From: Heterobasidion occidentale
Taxonomy: Eukaryota; Basidiomycota; Agaricomycetes; Russulales; Bondarzewiaceae
Reading direction: 5' to 3'
DNA length: 64,000 nt
Assembly: GCA_039111635.1 (NCBI GenBank)
Contig: JBCAQO010000019.1
Coordinates: 62,001 to 126,000 of the forward strand
Made by a program: the position numbers and the translations under genes. Below are positions 22,403 through 32,826 of this stretch, piece after piece. The notes below the pieces were generated by a model that was given only the letters and a program-made list of their open reading frames with translations, was not told the DNA's origin and did not search any database. Every line of letters starts with the position of its first letter. The first letter of the stretch is position 1.

Positions 22403-25400
22403 TAGGGCGCTGTGTGGAACTCCCCAGCGATTATAAACCGGTTAATAACCAGGAGGCGTTATTAACACATTAATAACAAGTGTTAATAACTACGGTACTA
22501 CATCCTGTTACATCAGACAGTAAACACGACATCTGTGAAGTCAAAGTCTTGTTTTCTCGCTTTTTTCACTCCCTTCGGAGCCTGAGACGACACCTGCAAG
22601 GGCCGCAAGTCCACTGAAGTCTCACTTAGAATGTCCAAGAGCAGGGGATCATTGAGATTCACCCCATTCCCGTCATCATCTGCCTCTCCGAATCCATTTT
22701 GAATCTGAAACAGTGAGCCTTCCTCCCCAAGCAAATCGGGAGCTTCATGCAACTTTATCTCATCAAACATCTCTCGAAGCTTGTTAACATCATCCCAACC
22801 AGCCTCCTCGATATCGGGCTCTCCTGCATCAGTGAGGGTGGGGTCTTCGAGTTCCTGGTTCGCAGCCAATTCGTTGCCGTGACTTCCACTAACATTGACC
22901 ACAGGTATGTCTTGACAATGGGTGTACTCAGAAAGATCCCGGAATTTGATGACAAGAGGACAGAGGAGGGTCTTGCTAGATTTGCAACGCTGGCGTGGAT
23001 ATGAGCCGAAACTCATCGATAATAGTAGAATTTTATCACATTACCTTGTTTCTTTTGTAGTGCTGCTGAATCCGAGTCATTCCAACAAGTGTAGATGCTT
23101 TTTGAGTGCTTCGTAGTGCAGTGTTGAGGAGAGTGAAGCAAGAAACTGTGCGCTCCTCTGCCATTGAATTGACATAGAGCGAAAACAGCTTCATTGCAAC
23201 AAACTAGATACGACAATGAGTCTTGAGAGGCAGATTAGAGGAAGTATTACTTGCTGATAAGACATCTAAGTCTTTATGCCAAGTCAAGGCTTTCCAGTAG
23301 CAGAGTGGAGGTTCATTTGGTGAAATGGGACGTCGAAATGGGTATTCTTGCCGAGCATACATAGCAAATTGTTGGCGGAACTCATCCCAAATAGATTGGG
23401 CATTTGCAAATCTCTCAAGAAGGGAGGGAGGTGCCTGATTGCCTTTAATGGCAGCCAAGAGAACAGTGCCGAGATACTATAGGACCTTTGCATAGCATGG
23501 AATTTCATGCTTAAGGTCATCATCTTCTCTCAAAGGGGCTGCCTCACTCTGCCAAGCATTGGCACCATCGGGGCCTGTGAAAGAGTTAGTTGTGGTTGTG
23601 CGGATGCGGATGTGCAGAATTGAAGACTCAACAAAACATAAGGAAGGCTCAGTGTGAAACTTGGTAGAATAATGAAAAACAGAGCATACGGGGATGAAGG
23701 AAGAACATTGCAAGATACACTAACTTCCCTGGGCCTTCAATCATCTCTCAATACCAGCGGTTCACAATGTGCGGTATGTCCTCTACAACATCCAAGGGGA
23801 GCTCAAGATCTTCATCATTCTTCTTGAAGAGATCGAGGAACGACGCTATGATGGCCAGCCAATACAAGTAGACGTCGGCTGGTGTCGAGTCAATGGCTTC
23901 AAGATACTTCAGCGCCTTTGCAATTGGTGCCAAAATGGACACCATCTGGTGAAGTTCATGGCCGAACCTCCACGCAACCACTGAGTTCTTGAGAAATTGG
24001 AGTGCATGAGGTTTCTGTGAGCACAAATCAGCGAGTGCTAGGATACACAAGCAATAGTCCACTCACCTTTCCCTACTTTTTCAACAGGATTGTCCCATCA
24101 TCGACCAAGCTCTTAGTGGGCTCGAGGTTCCATTTAACTGATTTTCCTGAGTAATACATTGTGCTGAAGTAAGTGTTCCCAATGCTTTTGAGCCCTCGCA
24201 AGATGGTATGTTGCACTTGACGGATCCTAAGATGACGTGTTCCATAGTTTGAGTTGCTGAAAAAGGTGATGATATCACGGATCTGCTTGATCACCTGGAA
24301 AAAGCTAGAATATTAACAGTTGAACCAGTAACAGAATAATAACAACAGACCGTATTAAAGATCTCTAGTTTGCAAATATCCTTGATGGTATTATTGAAAT
24401 GGTGACATGGGTTGGAAAGAGGGAGGATCCAGGGGAATAGCCTGTGCAGTAACTCACGGGCAAGTTTTGTATTGCCTGTCGAGTCCGAACAGGCTGCTGA
24501 GAATTTGTCCGGGCCTATTGACTTGACGAGCTAGAGAGTCCAAGCTCAATAGAAATAAAGCATATGAGAGAAAACATGCAACGCACTCTCTCAAGAATGG
24601 CGGCAATATGCTTCGCCATATGAGAATCTCCGGATGCTTCATTGCCTTCCAAAAGATAGGCCTCGCGTGGGTCTGATGTAGTCGCATGGAATGTGTAGAT
24701 CGACTCCTTGAGTCGAGTGGTGCCGCTGTCATATGAGATTGTCAGGTTACTAGAGAGTTTGAGCTCCTTGATAGTCTCCTGCTGGACAAAGCTTGCTTCG
24801 TGAGCAATTAGGATGTTGGAGAGTGTCGTTGAAGATATTGTCTTGATACGAGGGTTAGCGATCCCAATCATCTCCTTCCATTCATTGTAGTTGACTACAG
24901 ACGGGGCTAGACCCGCAGCACATACAAGACATAGCATGGCATGGTTGAACCTCTTCTGCAATTCCTCATAGCCAATCATCTTTGCCTGATCATGAAGTGA
25001 TGGTTCTGTTAAAGTGCATACTAATGACCCTGTCCCAGTCTCGGAATCAACAGTGTCTAACTATGCAGAAGTTTTGTCAATGCGAGCCAGTTGAGCTCCT
25101 AATGCTTGGTTGGAACTGGCTTTCAGAACGAGTTCTTTAAGGTGCGGCATAGTGAAGTAACATTCCTCGAGGATGTGCATGAAGAGGCGACTGCTTTGGC
25201 GCCCACCCCATGACTGCTGACACCCGACTGCTGCACACCGGAAGCGCTGCTTTCCTGTCTTCTTTGCACAACAGGGAATTGTCAATTTTTGGGCTTTGCG
25301 TCCACTTAATGCAGCAGGTTTCTCCGGTATATCCTCAAGGTCATCAAACGGGTGGTTCGGGGGCTATGGCGCTAAAGTTTGAGCAAGCGGTAAGTCCACT

Positions 25401-26247
25401 GCACAGCTCCAATAAACACACCTTCTGACCCAATTTTCCTGTTGTCTTCTGCTTCTTTTTATTTTCGCTTCTTGAACCTCCAAGCTCAAAACTTGCTGGA
25501 GATTCATCTGGCACATTTTTCTCTTGAGAGGTAAGTCGGCTAATAATAATTCTTGAGTACCAGTGGGTGATTCTGATTCTGGCGTCAAAAACAGTGGATG
25601 TCTTGGGCGCTTTGTTGCCTGGAAGAGATTTGTATGACCATTCTAATAGTGACAAACTTAAGGTACCTACCTCTTGGCCAGCACCTTCAAAGGCTTTGCA
25701 TGCACCTAAGAGCAGATCTGCTACCCATTGATGTAGCAGTAAGTTTTCGCCTTGATGCTCATCTCTACAAATATATCGGCCCAAAACATCATCAACAGCT
25801 GTCAAAGCTGGGCCACGCTCTTAAAAGACTATCGGACCATTAGCCCGTGTACTGAAAAGAACTTTGAGGTCATAATTAAGCGCGCCAGCCTCTGTGCTGG
25901 TATGTTCTACCCAGTCTAGGTCAACACCAGGGTATTGATCAAACCCATATGTGCTGCCTTCAGGAATGCAAGAAGGAAGCTGAGAGAGATACAAGTGAAG
26001 TGTATGAAGTTTTGAAGCTATTGAAGGATGCCAGGACATTGTAGAGAGGACAACAAATTTTTATTAAGCTTCTTTCGAGCTTTCAGTTTCCCTTCTCCAT
26101 ATTGCTTTACAGATTGTGCGGAAAATTGACGAAAATCAAGATATATTACTATTTTGGGAATTCTATTTTTAACCTTAAAAACCGAAGGGTCCAATACACA
26201 CCTGTTAATAACTCAGTTTAAAATGAGGGGTTCCACACAGCGCCCTA
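22403..26247 (-). mobile_element. hAT-superfamily DNA transposon (3,845 bp)
   Basis: Terminal inverted repeats start TAGGGCGCTGTGTGGAAC (18 bp identical, 22403-22420 and 26230-26247). They are flanked by a perfect 8-bp target duplication GGTTAGAG (22395-22402 and 26248-26255), the hAT hallmark. The repeats are followed by subterminal GTTAATAAC-like motifs. It encodes one transposase on the minus strand and interrupts the RT of Gypsy-2. Confidence 0.95.
22513..26039 (-). pseudogene. hAT transposase with BED-like finger and DUF659-like domain
   Basis: From ATG 26039 the gene runs through introns down to about 22513. A BED-like finger (FRCAAVGCQQSWGGRQSSRL ... H, about 25160-25240) is followed by a DUF659-type region (24515-24979: KRFNHAMLCLVCAAGLAP, NEWKEMIGIANPRI, NLTISYDSGTTRLKESIY). 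The C-terminal dimerisation region lies at 23204-23458 (CYWKALTWHKDLDVLS). A last stretch, 22513-23016, is acidic (DIEEAGWDDVNKLREMFDE). In-frame stops at 25821-25823 (TAA between VF and ERGPALTAVDD) and 25061-25063 (TAG) suggest the copy is dead unless those lie in introns, which the reading does not support. The terminal repeats are intact, so it could still be moved by another copy. Confidence 0.85.
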
Positions 26248-26255
26248 GGTTAGAG

Positions 26256-28940
26256 ATTACCCTCTTTCTTTCATTCAAAGAAGAATAGAGATGCTTGTTG
26301 TGATTTTGACACGTGGATTGTTCCTCTTTTTAAATTATCTTGTATGACTTTGTACAGTTTCTCATCCTCTGTTAAAGGGTGTAATTTGTATCCTTTTGGT
26401 TCTCAACCTGGTTTTATATCAATGTGGTAATCCCATGAGTTGTGTTGGGGTAGCCATTAGAATGCTTTTTAGCTGAAGACTTTTGTCAATTGTTTGAGAA
26501 CATAGCTAAGGACTATTTTTACTATTGTGCGCACATTTTTTTTCTTGTTGGCTTCTTTTGCTAGTTCTTGTGATTTGCTATGGGTTGATTAAAGGTGATC
26601 CACTAGGGTCTGTCTAAAAAGGGCTTTTGTTGTACCAGTTTCCATAAAGCATTGTGAGGAAATCATTGATCCCTTCCAAATCTCCATCATCATATTCTAA
26701 AAGATCTTCTAGTTTGTCTTTTATTGTTACATAATTGACTACTTTCTTTGGTCCAGGCCGGATAAGTTTTTCTGCAGTTACAGTGACCTTTGGTCTGTTG
26801 ATGATGCAGGACAACAAACATGATGCAAAGGTTAGGCAGTTTCCTACCCAATTGATTTGGGGGTTATGTTCGTGCAGCCAGTTGGTTCCTAGGATGATGT
26901 TTTCCCCTCCTAGGTTTATTGCCAGTAGTTTGCATTATTCATTATGGTAATCTCCTTCCAGGTTCATCATCCTCATCAGTAGACATGCCTTGTTTGTGAT
27001 AGCCCCCCATAGTTCATTGAAGACAAGGATTGGCGTTGATATTTTTTCAAGTTTTATTTCTTTATTATGACAGAATTATTCATTGATAAGGGGTCCTTCT
27101 GCTCCCGAGCAAATCAATATCTTTGCTTTGGTGTTTCCCCTTTGGTGTTTTAGCTGAATATTTATGCGCATAGAAGATTTTTGATTTGATTGGTGAGTTG
27201 TATAGATAATGGTACACATAAGGGGTGGAGAGATCCAACATATACCGATGATGTGGATTGTACTAAAAATTTGTATCCGATTCTTTCTTTCCTACTCAAG
27301 GCTTGCTGCAGTACTTCTTGCTCATCCTACCTGGGTCTTTCTACAAATCTTTGGATCTTTTCTTTGCTAACCTTAGGCTTTTCCAGATGTACAGCTGTAT
27401 CCTCACCAGATGAGTAGGTCTGCTGAGCTGTGAGTCTAGCTCTAAATGGGTTAGTTGTTGCCACACTTTCACCTTCTCCCTGAGTCGCTTCTTCGCCACT
27501 GCCTTGAGCACACGCTGAGAATGCCCTTCCATCACCGCTTCCACTTCTGGCCAATGCTCCACTAGTTTAAGTTGAGCCATTCCCTATTTATCTACTACTC
27601 AATTGAACGTGTCAAGTTGACCCTTCAGATATCCTAGACAAAGCCCTACTGGGGCATTGATTGGCCATATGTTCCTTCTATTGACAGTAAAAGCACCCAC
27701 TCTCTGCACGGAGTCTAGCTCTTTCAGTTTTAGTGAGGGGAGTGCAGAATGTGTCATGGGTATGACTGGGCATTTTATGCTAGCAGGAGTGTTAGAGGAA
27801 TTATAACAGAAGGGGTTGTTTTGTTGTGTTGTTACTATGGGCATGCAGCTTTTTATGCTTTGGAGCTCCCTCTATTGATTGTCAAAGTGTTAGGTGTATT
27901 TGATCCAGTCTGCAACTGTTATGGGCATGTCCGGAAGCCTGTAGATTTGTTTGAGAATTTCTGGGTATATAGCTTAATGGAAGTAGTTGACTGTAGACTC
28001 CATATCAAATCCACTTTTGGCCACAGTGAGTTGAAAGTTCACAATAAAGTTGTCCGCCATTCTTTTTCTTATCCTTATGGTAAATAGTTTCTGTTGTGCC
28101 TTCTGTTCAGTTCCTTTATCTTTAAATACCTTGGCAAGTTCCTTCAGGAAATATTCAAACTTGCCTCACGTGAGTTTGACTTCTCCTGCCTTCCAATCCC
28201 TGAGTTCTCAACTGTAGTAATACCTTTGGCTATACATTGAGGTGGTTCTCTCCCTCATGTACAAACAGGATCTTGGCTTTGTCATTGGTGAATTTGATGG
28301 GGTTGGCGGTGGTGTACATGTGACATTTGTATATCTATTCTCTATACTTGGTTCTCTTTCCATCATAGTCCTTGGGTTTGTTAAGTTTGTCTAACATGTC
28401 ATTTGAGTTGTCTGAATCACCTACCAGTGGTTTTGGGTTTGGATTTCCAGAGGGGACTTCTTGGGGCTTTTTGAAGGTAGAGTGGGATCTGGTTTCTTTG
28501 GGTTGCTGGGTCCAGGGTTTGGTTGTTTTGGCAGAGTTGGGGATTCTTTGGTGGGTCTAGATCTTCTTTGTCAATCAGTGTTATTGACTCTTTGGGGATA
28601 ATTTCCTCTTCAATGTCCTTGTGCAGAATATCTACTGGCCCTTGTAATGATACTTGTGATGGAGTTCTGGTTATCAAGGTGGCTACCGTTCTCAATGGTG
28701 CTTTCCTATCTTCTCAGGCTACAAGCAGGGTGTTTACTATTTTCCTGCTTTCTGCTCCTCCTACATATACCCAGTTTCTTTTTGATGTTTGTCTGATCTG
28801 TTGTCCTTGATGTACATGTTGGTTCAAGTGTAATAGATAGTTTGTTCCATGTGGAACCCTTCCTGCTACTTATTTCCCTTTGGAAGTTGTGGTGGGTAAT
28901 CTTAAAAGCTCGTGCTAGTCTCAATCTGATCAGGATCAAT
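26256..28940 (-). pseudogene. Gypsy-2 RT start, protease and gag remnant
   Basis: Directly beyond the hAT, the minus strand reads QASLFFFE-stop-KKEGNL, the FFFxKK-DGKLRP entry of the RT. Further up is a protease remnant (ICSGAEGPLINE, about 27090-27135, with the catalytic Asp lost). Then comes a gag zinc knuckle CFYCQ-stop-KEHMANQC (about 27645-27690) with a stop inside. Gag-like and Pro-rich sequence continues to about 28940. CpG-poor and frame-broken throughout. Confidence 0.7.
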
Positions 28941-29133
28941 GATTAAAGCAATAGTAGCTTTTCCTTAGTAGATACTGGTATGTAATTCATATGTAGCATC
29001 AGATGCAATTGTGTCAGTTATACCTCAGCTGGGTTCATTACTAGACAGAGGTATTTCACAACCTAAAACAACCCACAGTGAAGTGGTACTGCCTAATTGT
29101 TTGTCTAAAGTGTATAGTAACTAACAAGGCCAA
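28941..29133. other. Spacer between Gypsy-2 and Helitron remnant
   Basis: AT-rich with no gene. It would be the place for the 5' LTR of Gypsy-2, but no copy was recognised, so a deletion probably joined the two elements. Confidence 0.35.
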
Positions 29134-29150
29134 CCGGAGCTTTGCTCCGG
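29134..29150. terminator. Hairpin, candidate Helitron 3' end
   Basis: A perfect 7-bp stem CCGGAGC-TTT-GCTCCGG lies 43 nt beyond the end of the helicase remnant. Helitrons end with such a hairpin about 10 nt before a CTRR terminus. Here the minus strand continues TTGGCCTTGTTAG, where CTTG/T is not a strict CTRR, so the exact boundary is uncertain. Confidence 0.55.
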
Positions 29151-29192
29151 TGGCTCACAAACATCCGTAGTGTTTCCAACGTCATGTAATTG

Positions 29193-31581
29193 TTAAATTA
29201 GTATCTTGTAGAAAGTTACATTAGTTGTTTTCTTTTTGTGGTTTGGGACATGAACAACAGTATCGTTTTGATGACAAATTTTAGAGAGCACCATATATAA
29301 TTGTCTATAAGAGAAAACAGGAGACACAAGGTCCACCGCAACTTTGTCCAGAGTCAATCCTTGACAGCTGTTGAAAGTTGTTCCATATGCCAAAGCTAAT
29401 GGAAATTGTTGTCAAACCAAAGTATGGCCAGAATGGAGGGTGTGGTTGAGCGGAATTTGGGCAATCCATTTGAGTTCAGTATCCATGTAAGATGGACATG
29501 GGCCACGTTTAGAGGTTGGTTGTAGCAGTTGAGCAATTATCACTCGTGGTCCAACATCAATAATGACAAGTCTTGTGTTCTTCACCATACTACAATCCAT
29601 CAAAATGTTGCGCATCACCCTGCAAAGAGCGCCTATTTTCAAAGTCAATCTGTTTGGAGGCAAGCCTGAAATGCCATGGGATGCCGCCCAATTGAGAATT
29701 GTGTCTGGAGACATGTCAGAAATTCTGGCTTTGTTTACTTTCTTTAATAAATCAGAAGCAATGTAGGTCCTTTGCCAGCCATCCAGTCTATCGCAAATGT
29801 TAATATTGTAAGCATCAATTTGAGCATTGGTGGGGGCTAAAATAGCTCATCTATAGCACATTTTGGGGTAGTTAAGAATGTGTTGAGGAAAGGTTAATTG
29901 AATGAGTTCCTTGGCTGAATTGCAATTTTTGAGCATGTTGAGACAGACTTCAGGACCAGCACCGTTGCCAATAGTATTGACGAAGTTTGCAAATTCAGGG
30001 TCACATGCATTGCGGATAGGCAATGATAGATGACGGATGGTGAATAAGTTCCATAGTGGCGTAGAATGAATAGAAGTGTGAACCACCTGAGCTTGAGATC
30101 TGTTTCTGATTACTGGACACATTTGCCAAAAGTCATCTAGTAAGAGCATGATCTTGCCACCGAAAGGAACCTTGTTGTTCATGCATCTCTATAATGTTTC
30201 GTCTACACATATAAATACCACTCAATTGGCCATCAGTGCTTCATCCCATATTATAAGAGTTGCACGTCAAAGTAATTCTACTCTACCATCAGAATGCTGA
30301 ATTGACAAGACCAAAAATTCATTATTTTCATTAACAGGGACCTTGGACAGAAATATAAGGAATAACATTTGTTCAATGGAAAGCAGTATACCTTGAACAC
30401 GGAGTGTGTGGTATGACCACCAGGATAACATTGGGCTGCAAAGGCAGCTGTTGCGGTCAAAATTACAATTTGGCCCTGAGAGTGAATATGCTCACAGAGG
30501 GCATTTACTAGAAAGGTTTTTCCTCAGCCAGCTTTGCCATCCACAAACATGTACATGGGCTGCCAATGGTTTAGCGCAGTTGTATTCTTGAGGAAGATTC
30601 ATTTTTGGTTGCTGTTCAAAATTGCAAACGATGCCTGTTAGGTCGGAGACCTATCACGTACACCGATGCACAAAGGGGATCCCTAGGCTAAACTTCCATA
30701 GTGTCGTAGAGTCATAGACTCCAATGGATGAAGACAACTAATTGTCTTTGAGCCCTTTCAAGGAACTCGGGGTCGCTTTCTGCCTTGTCTTCAAAGAGGT
30801 TAAGAAGATAATCTTCAAGGTCCTCTCAATGGTGAGAAGGAACTGGATGATCTTCTCCTGTCCAACAGATGATACGAGGAGGTGTCTAACTGAGAACACG
30901 GAAGGTGGCGAGGCCAGTGTAGGAGTGGGTGAGTAGAAAGAGAGAAGGGAAGTGAGACGGGTCCAGTGCATCGTCAGACCATGTAGAGGATTATCAGATC
31001 TGACAGAGATCATGAAGTGTGGGCTAAGAAGGTAGCCAGACACTGGGTGCAGTGCAGAGATCAAGTGTATTACAGGTGAATGAGCTGAGCTTCTTAGAAG
31101 CTCATCTTGTCTATATATACAAAGAAGTATCTAGGGCAGGATCAAGATCTAGTCTGTGCACTTCTCAGGTACCAAAGTAAATGATCGAGATCCGTAAGCG
31201 AAGATGTGTCATCAATCTAGGTATAGTACAAGATCACTAATGTCTGTCCACATTCATATTAAATGTCTAGCCACATCATAATTGATCAGGAACCAGGTAC
31301 AGGGCCAGGAACCAATGTCTATCCACATCAAGAACTAGGAACCATAAGTAAGCATTTATGCAGTTAGCATGTCAATGGAGATGAGTCATAGAGAATGGTC
31401 CGAGACTGTATCACGTCTGAAGCACTTGACCAGCCCATCCGCTCACGTGCAAAGCACATGTTAGGTCGCGGTCCTAACAATGCCGCTGCACATGTTGCGA
31501 GATAATCAGCCCCCGAGTTCCAAAGTACGAGTTCATGTTCTACTTCTGCAATAAGGCATTGAACGGCGGGCAATCCATAGG
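29193..31581 (-). pseudogene. Helitron Pif1-like helicase (C-terminal part), interrupted by solo LTR
   Basis: The minus strand runs from GLPAVQCLIAEVEHELVLWN (31500-31580), is interrupted by a solo LTR-A (30636-31479), and then shows a Walker A block VDGKAG-stop-GKTFL (about 30510-30545). The stop (TGA, 30524-30526) is in place of an Arg codon. Further motifs are TATAAFAAQCYPGGHTTHS (about 30405-30460), GGKIMLLLDDFWQMCPVI (about 30100-30160), and the C-terminal motif GTTFNSCQGLTLDKVAVDL with VFSYRQLYMVLS (29290-29390). That order is the helicase half of a Helitron Rep-Hel protein. The Rep (HUH) half is missing, cut off at 31581 by the second LTR-A insertion. Many stops. Confidence 0.85.
30636..31479 (-). 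mobile_element. Solo LTR-A inserted in Helitron helicase
   Basis: 844 bp, TGTTAGG...CCTAACA, flanked by 5-bp duplication ATGCC (30631-30635 and 31480-31484). Same family as the Gypsy-1 LTRs but more diverged and about 30 bp longer. The intact duplication means it arose by LTR-LTR recombination after a full insertion. Confidence 0.93.
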
Positions 31582-32826
31582 TGTTAGGTCGGAGACCTAT
31601 CACGTGCACCGATGCACGAAGTGGATCCCTAGGCTAATACGTCCATAGCGTCATAGAGTCGGAGGCTCCAATGAATGAAGACGACCAATTGTCTTTGGGC
31701 TCTTTCAAGGAACTTGGAGTTGTTTTCTTCCTTGTCCTCAAAGAGGTTAAGGAGATGATCCTCGAGGTCTTCTCGATGATGAGGAGGAACAAGATGATCT
31801 TCTCCTGTCCAACAGATGACACGAGGAGGTGTCCAACTGAGAACGTGGAAGGCAGCGAGTCTGGTGTAGTAGTGCATGAAGAGGGCGTAAGAAGAGAAGG
31901 GAGACAAGGCCAGTGCTTCGTCAAACTGTGTAAAGGAGTTTCAGATCTGACAGAGATCACGGAGTGTGGGCTAGGAAGGTAGCCAGACACCGGGTGCAGT
32001 GCAGAGATCGAGTATATTACAGGTGAACGAGCTGAGCTTCTTAGAAGCTCATCTCGGCTAAATATACAAAGAAGTATCTAGAGCAGGATTGCGATCTGGT
32101 CTGTGTGCTTCTCAGGTACCGAAGTCAACGATCGAGATCCATAAGCTAAGATGCATCATTGATCTAAGTATAGTACCGTATCATTAATGTCTGTCCACAT
32201 CCATGTCAAATACTGAGGCACATCACGATCGATCAGGAACCAGGAACAGGGCCAGGAACTAGAGTCTGTACACATCAAGAACTAGGAACCGTAAGTAAGT
32301 GTTCATGCAACGAGCATGTAAATGGTAGTGAGTCCTAGGGAGCGGTCCGAGTCTGAAGTGTGTCCGAAGCACTTGACCAGCCCATCCATTCACGTGCAAA
32401 GCACGTGTTAGGACACGGTCCTAACACTACCCCCTCTCTATACAAGTCTTCGGTGTTTGGCGGGTGCACCAATGATAGGGGGGGGGTTTCCTTGTGTGGG
32501 CCTCGTCGAAGGTGGGGATGTTGCGGGCGGGGTACCCGGTCCAGTTGGCAGTGTTGATCAGTTGGTCCAACACCTGCTTGTGGTACCCGTATTCCTCAGC
32601 CATCCGATCCATCTGCAGACAAAGTCAACGGGACTGTATGTGATGCCTGTCATAGTCTTGAAGAAAGCCGCACGCCGTAACGTCCGTTCTCTGTCTAATG
32701 CCCACAATTGGACATCCCACGACGAGATGGCCGGCGCGTCCACATTCCCAGCAGGTACGAGTGGTGGGGTCAGTGGGTGGAGAAGGCAGGAGAGTTGGCG
32801 GGTTAGGCCAGACATTTTCGGAGTCT
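31582..32826 (-). mobile_element. Truncated LTR-A element: 3' LTR plus end of the 3' gene
   Basis: The LTR (31582-32426, 845 bp) is followed by the polypurine tract and about 400 bp of internal sequence matching 10189-10590 of Gypsy-1. It includes the CCHC zinc knuckle (identical bases at about 32714-32755) and the C-terminal block (EYGYHKQVLDQLINTANWTG, 32430-32600). It ends abruptly at 32826. There is a TGA (32627-32629) shortly upstream of the codon that is TAG at 10374; at that codon this copy has CAG. Left flank ATAGG; no partner duplication because the 5' part is gone. Confidence 0.9.

Larger units (their letters stand above)
7635..28940 (-). mobile_element. Gypsy-2: old, heavily decayed Ty3/Gypsy chromovirus, split by three insertions
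   Basis: Read on the minus strand, the pieces appear in canonical order. Gag remnant with zinc knuckle (about 27,000-28,900), protease remnant (about 27,100), RT (26,256-26,400 and 21,480-22,394), RNase H/connection (21,480-21,720 and 20,150-20,344), integrase (19,716-20,140 and 8,832-9,369), chromodomain (about 8,400-8,600) and C-terminal tail (7,635-8,322). The pieces are separated by a hAT (22403-26247), a solo LTR-B (20349-21473) and Gypsy-1 (9375-19710). Deleting each insertion with one copy of its target duplication rejoins coding sequence. For example, RNase H reads HAFEH-stop-R across LTR-B, with the stop in place of a conserved Trp. The element is AT-rich and CpG-poor with many stops. 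LTRs were not recognised. Confidence 0.85.
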
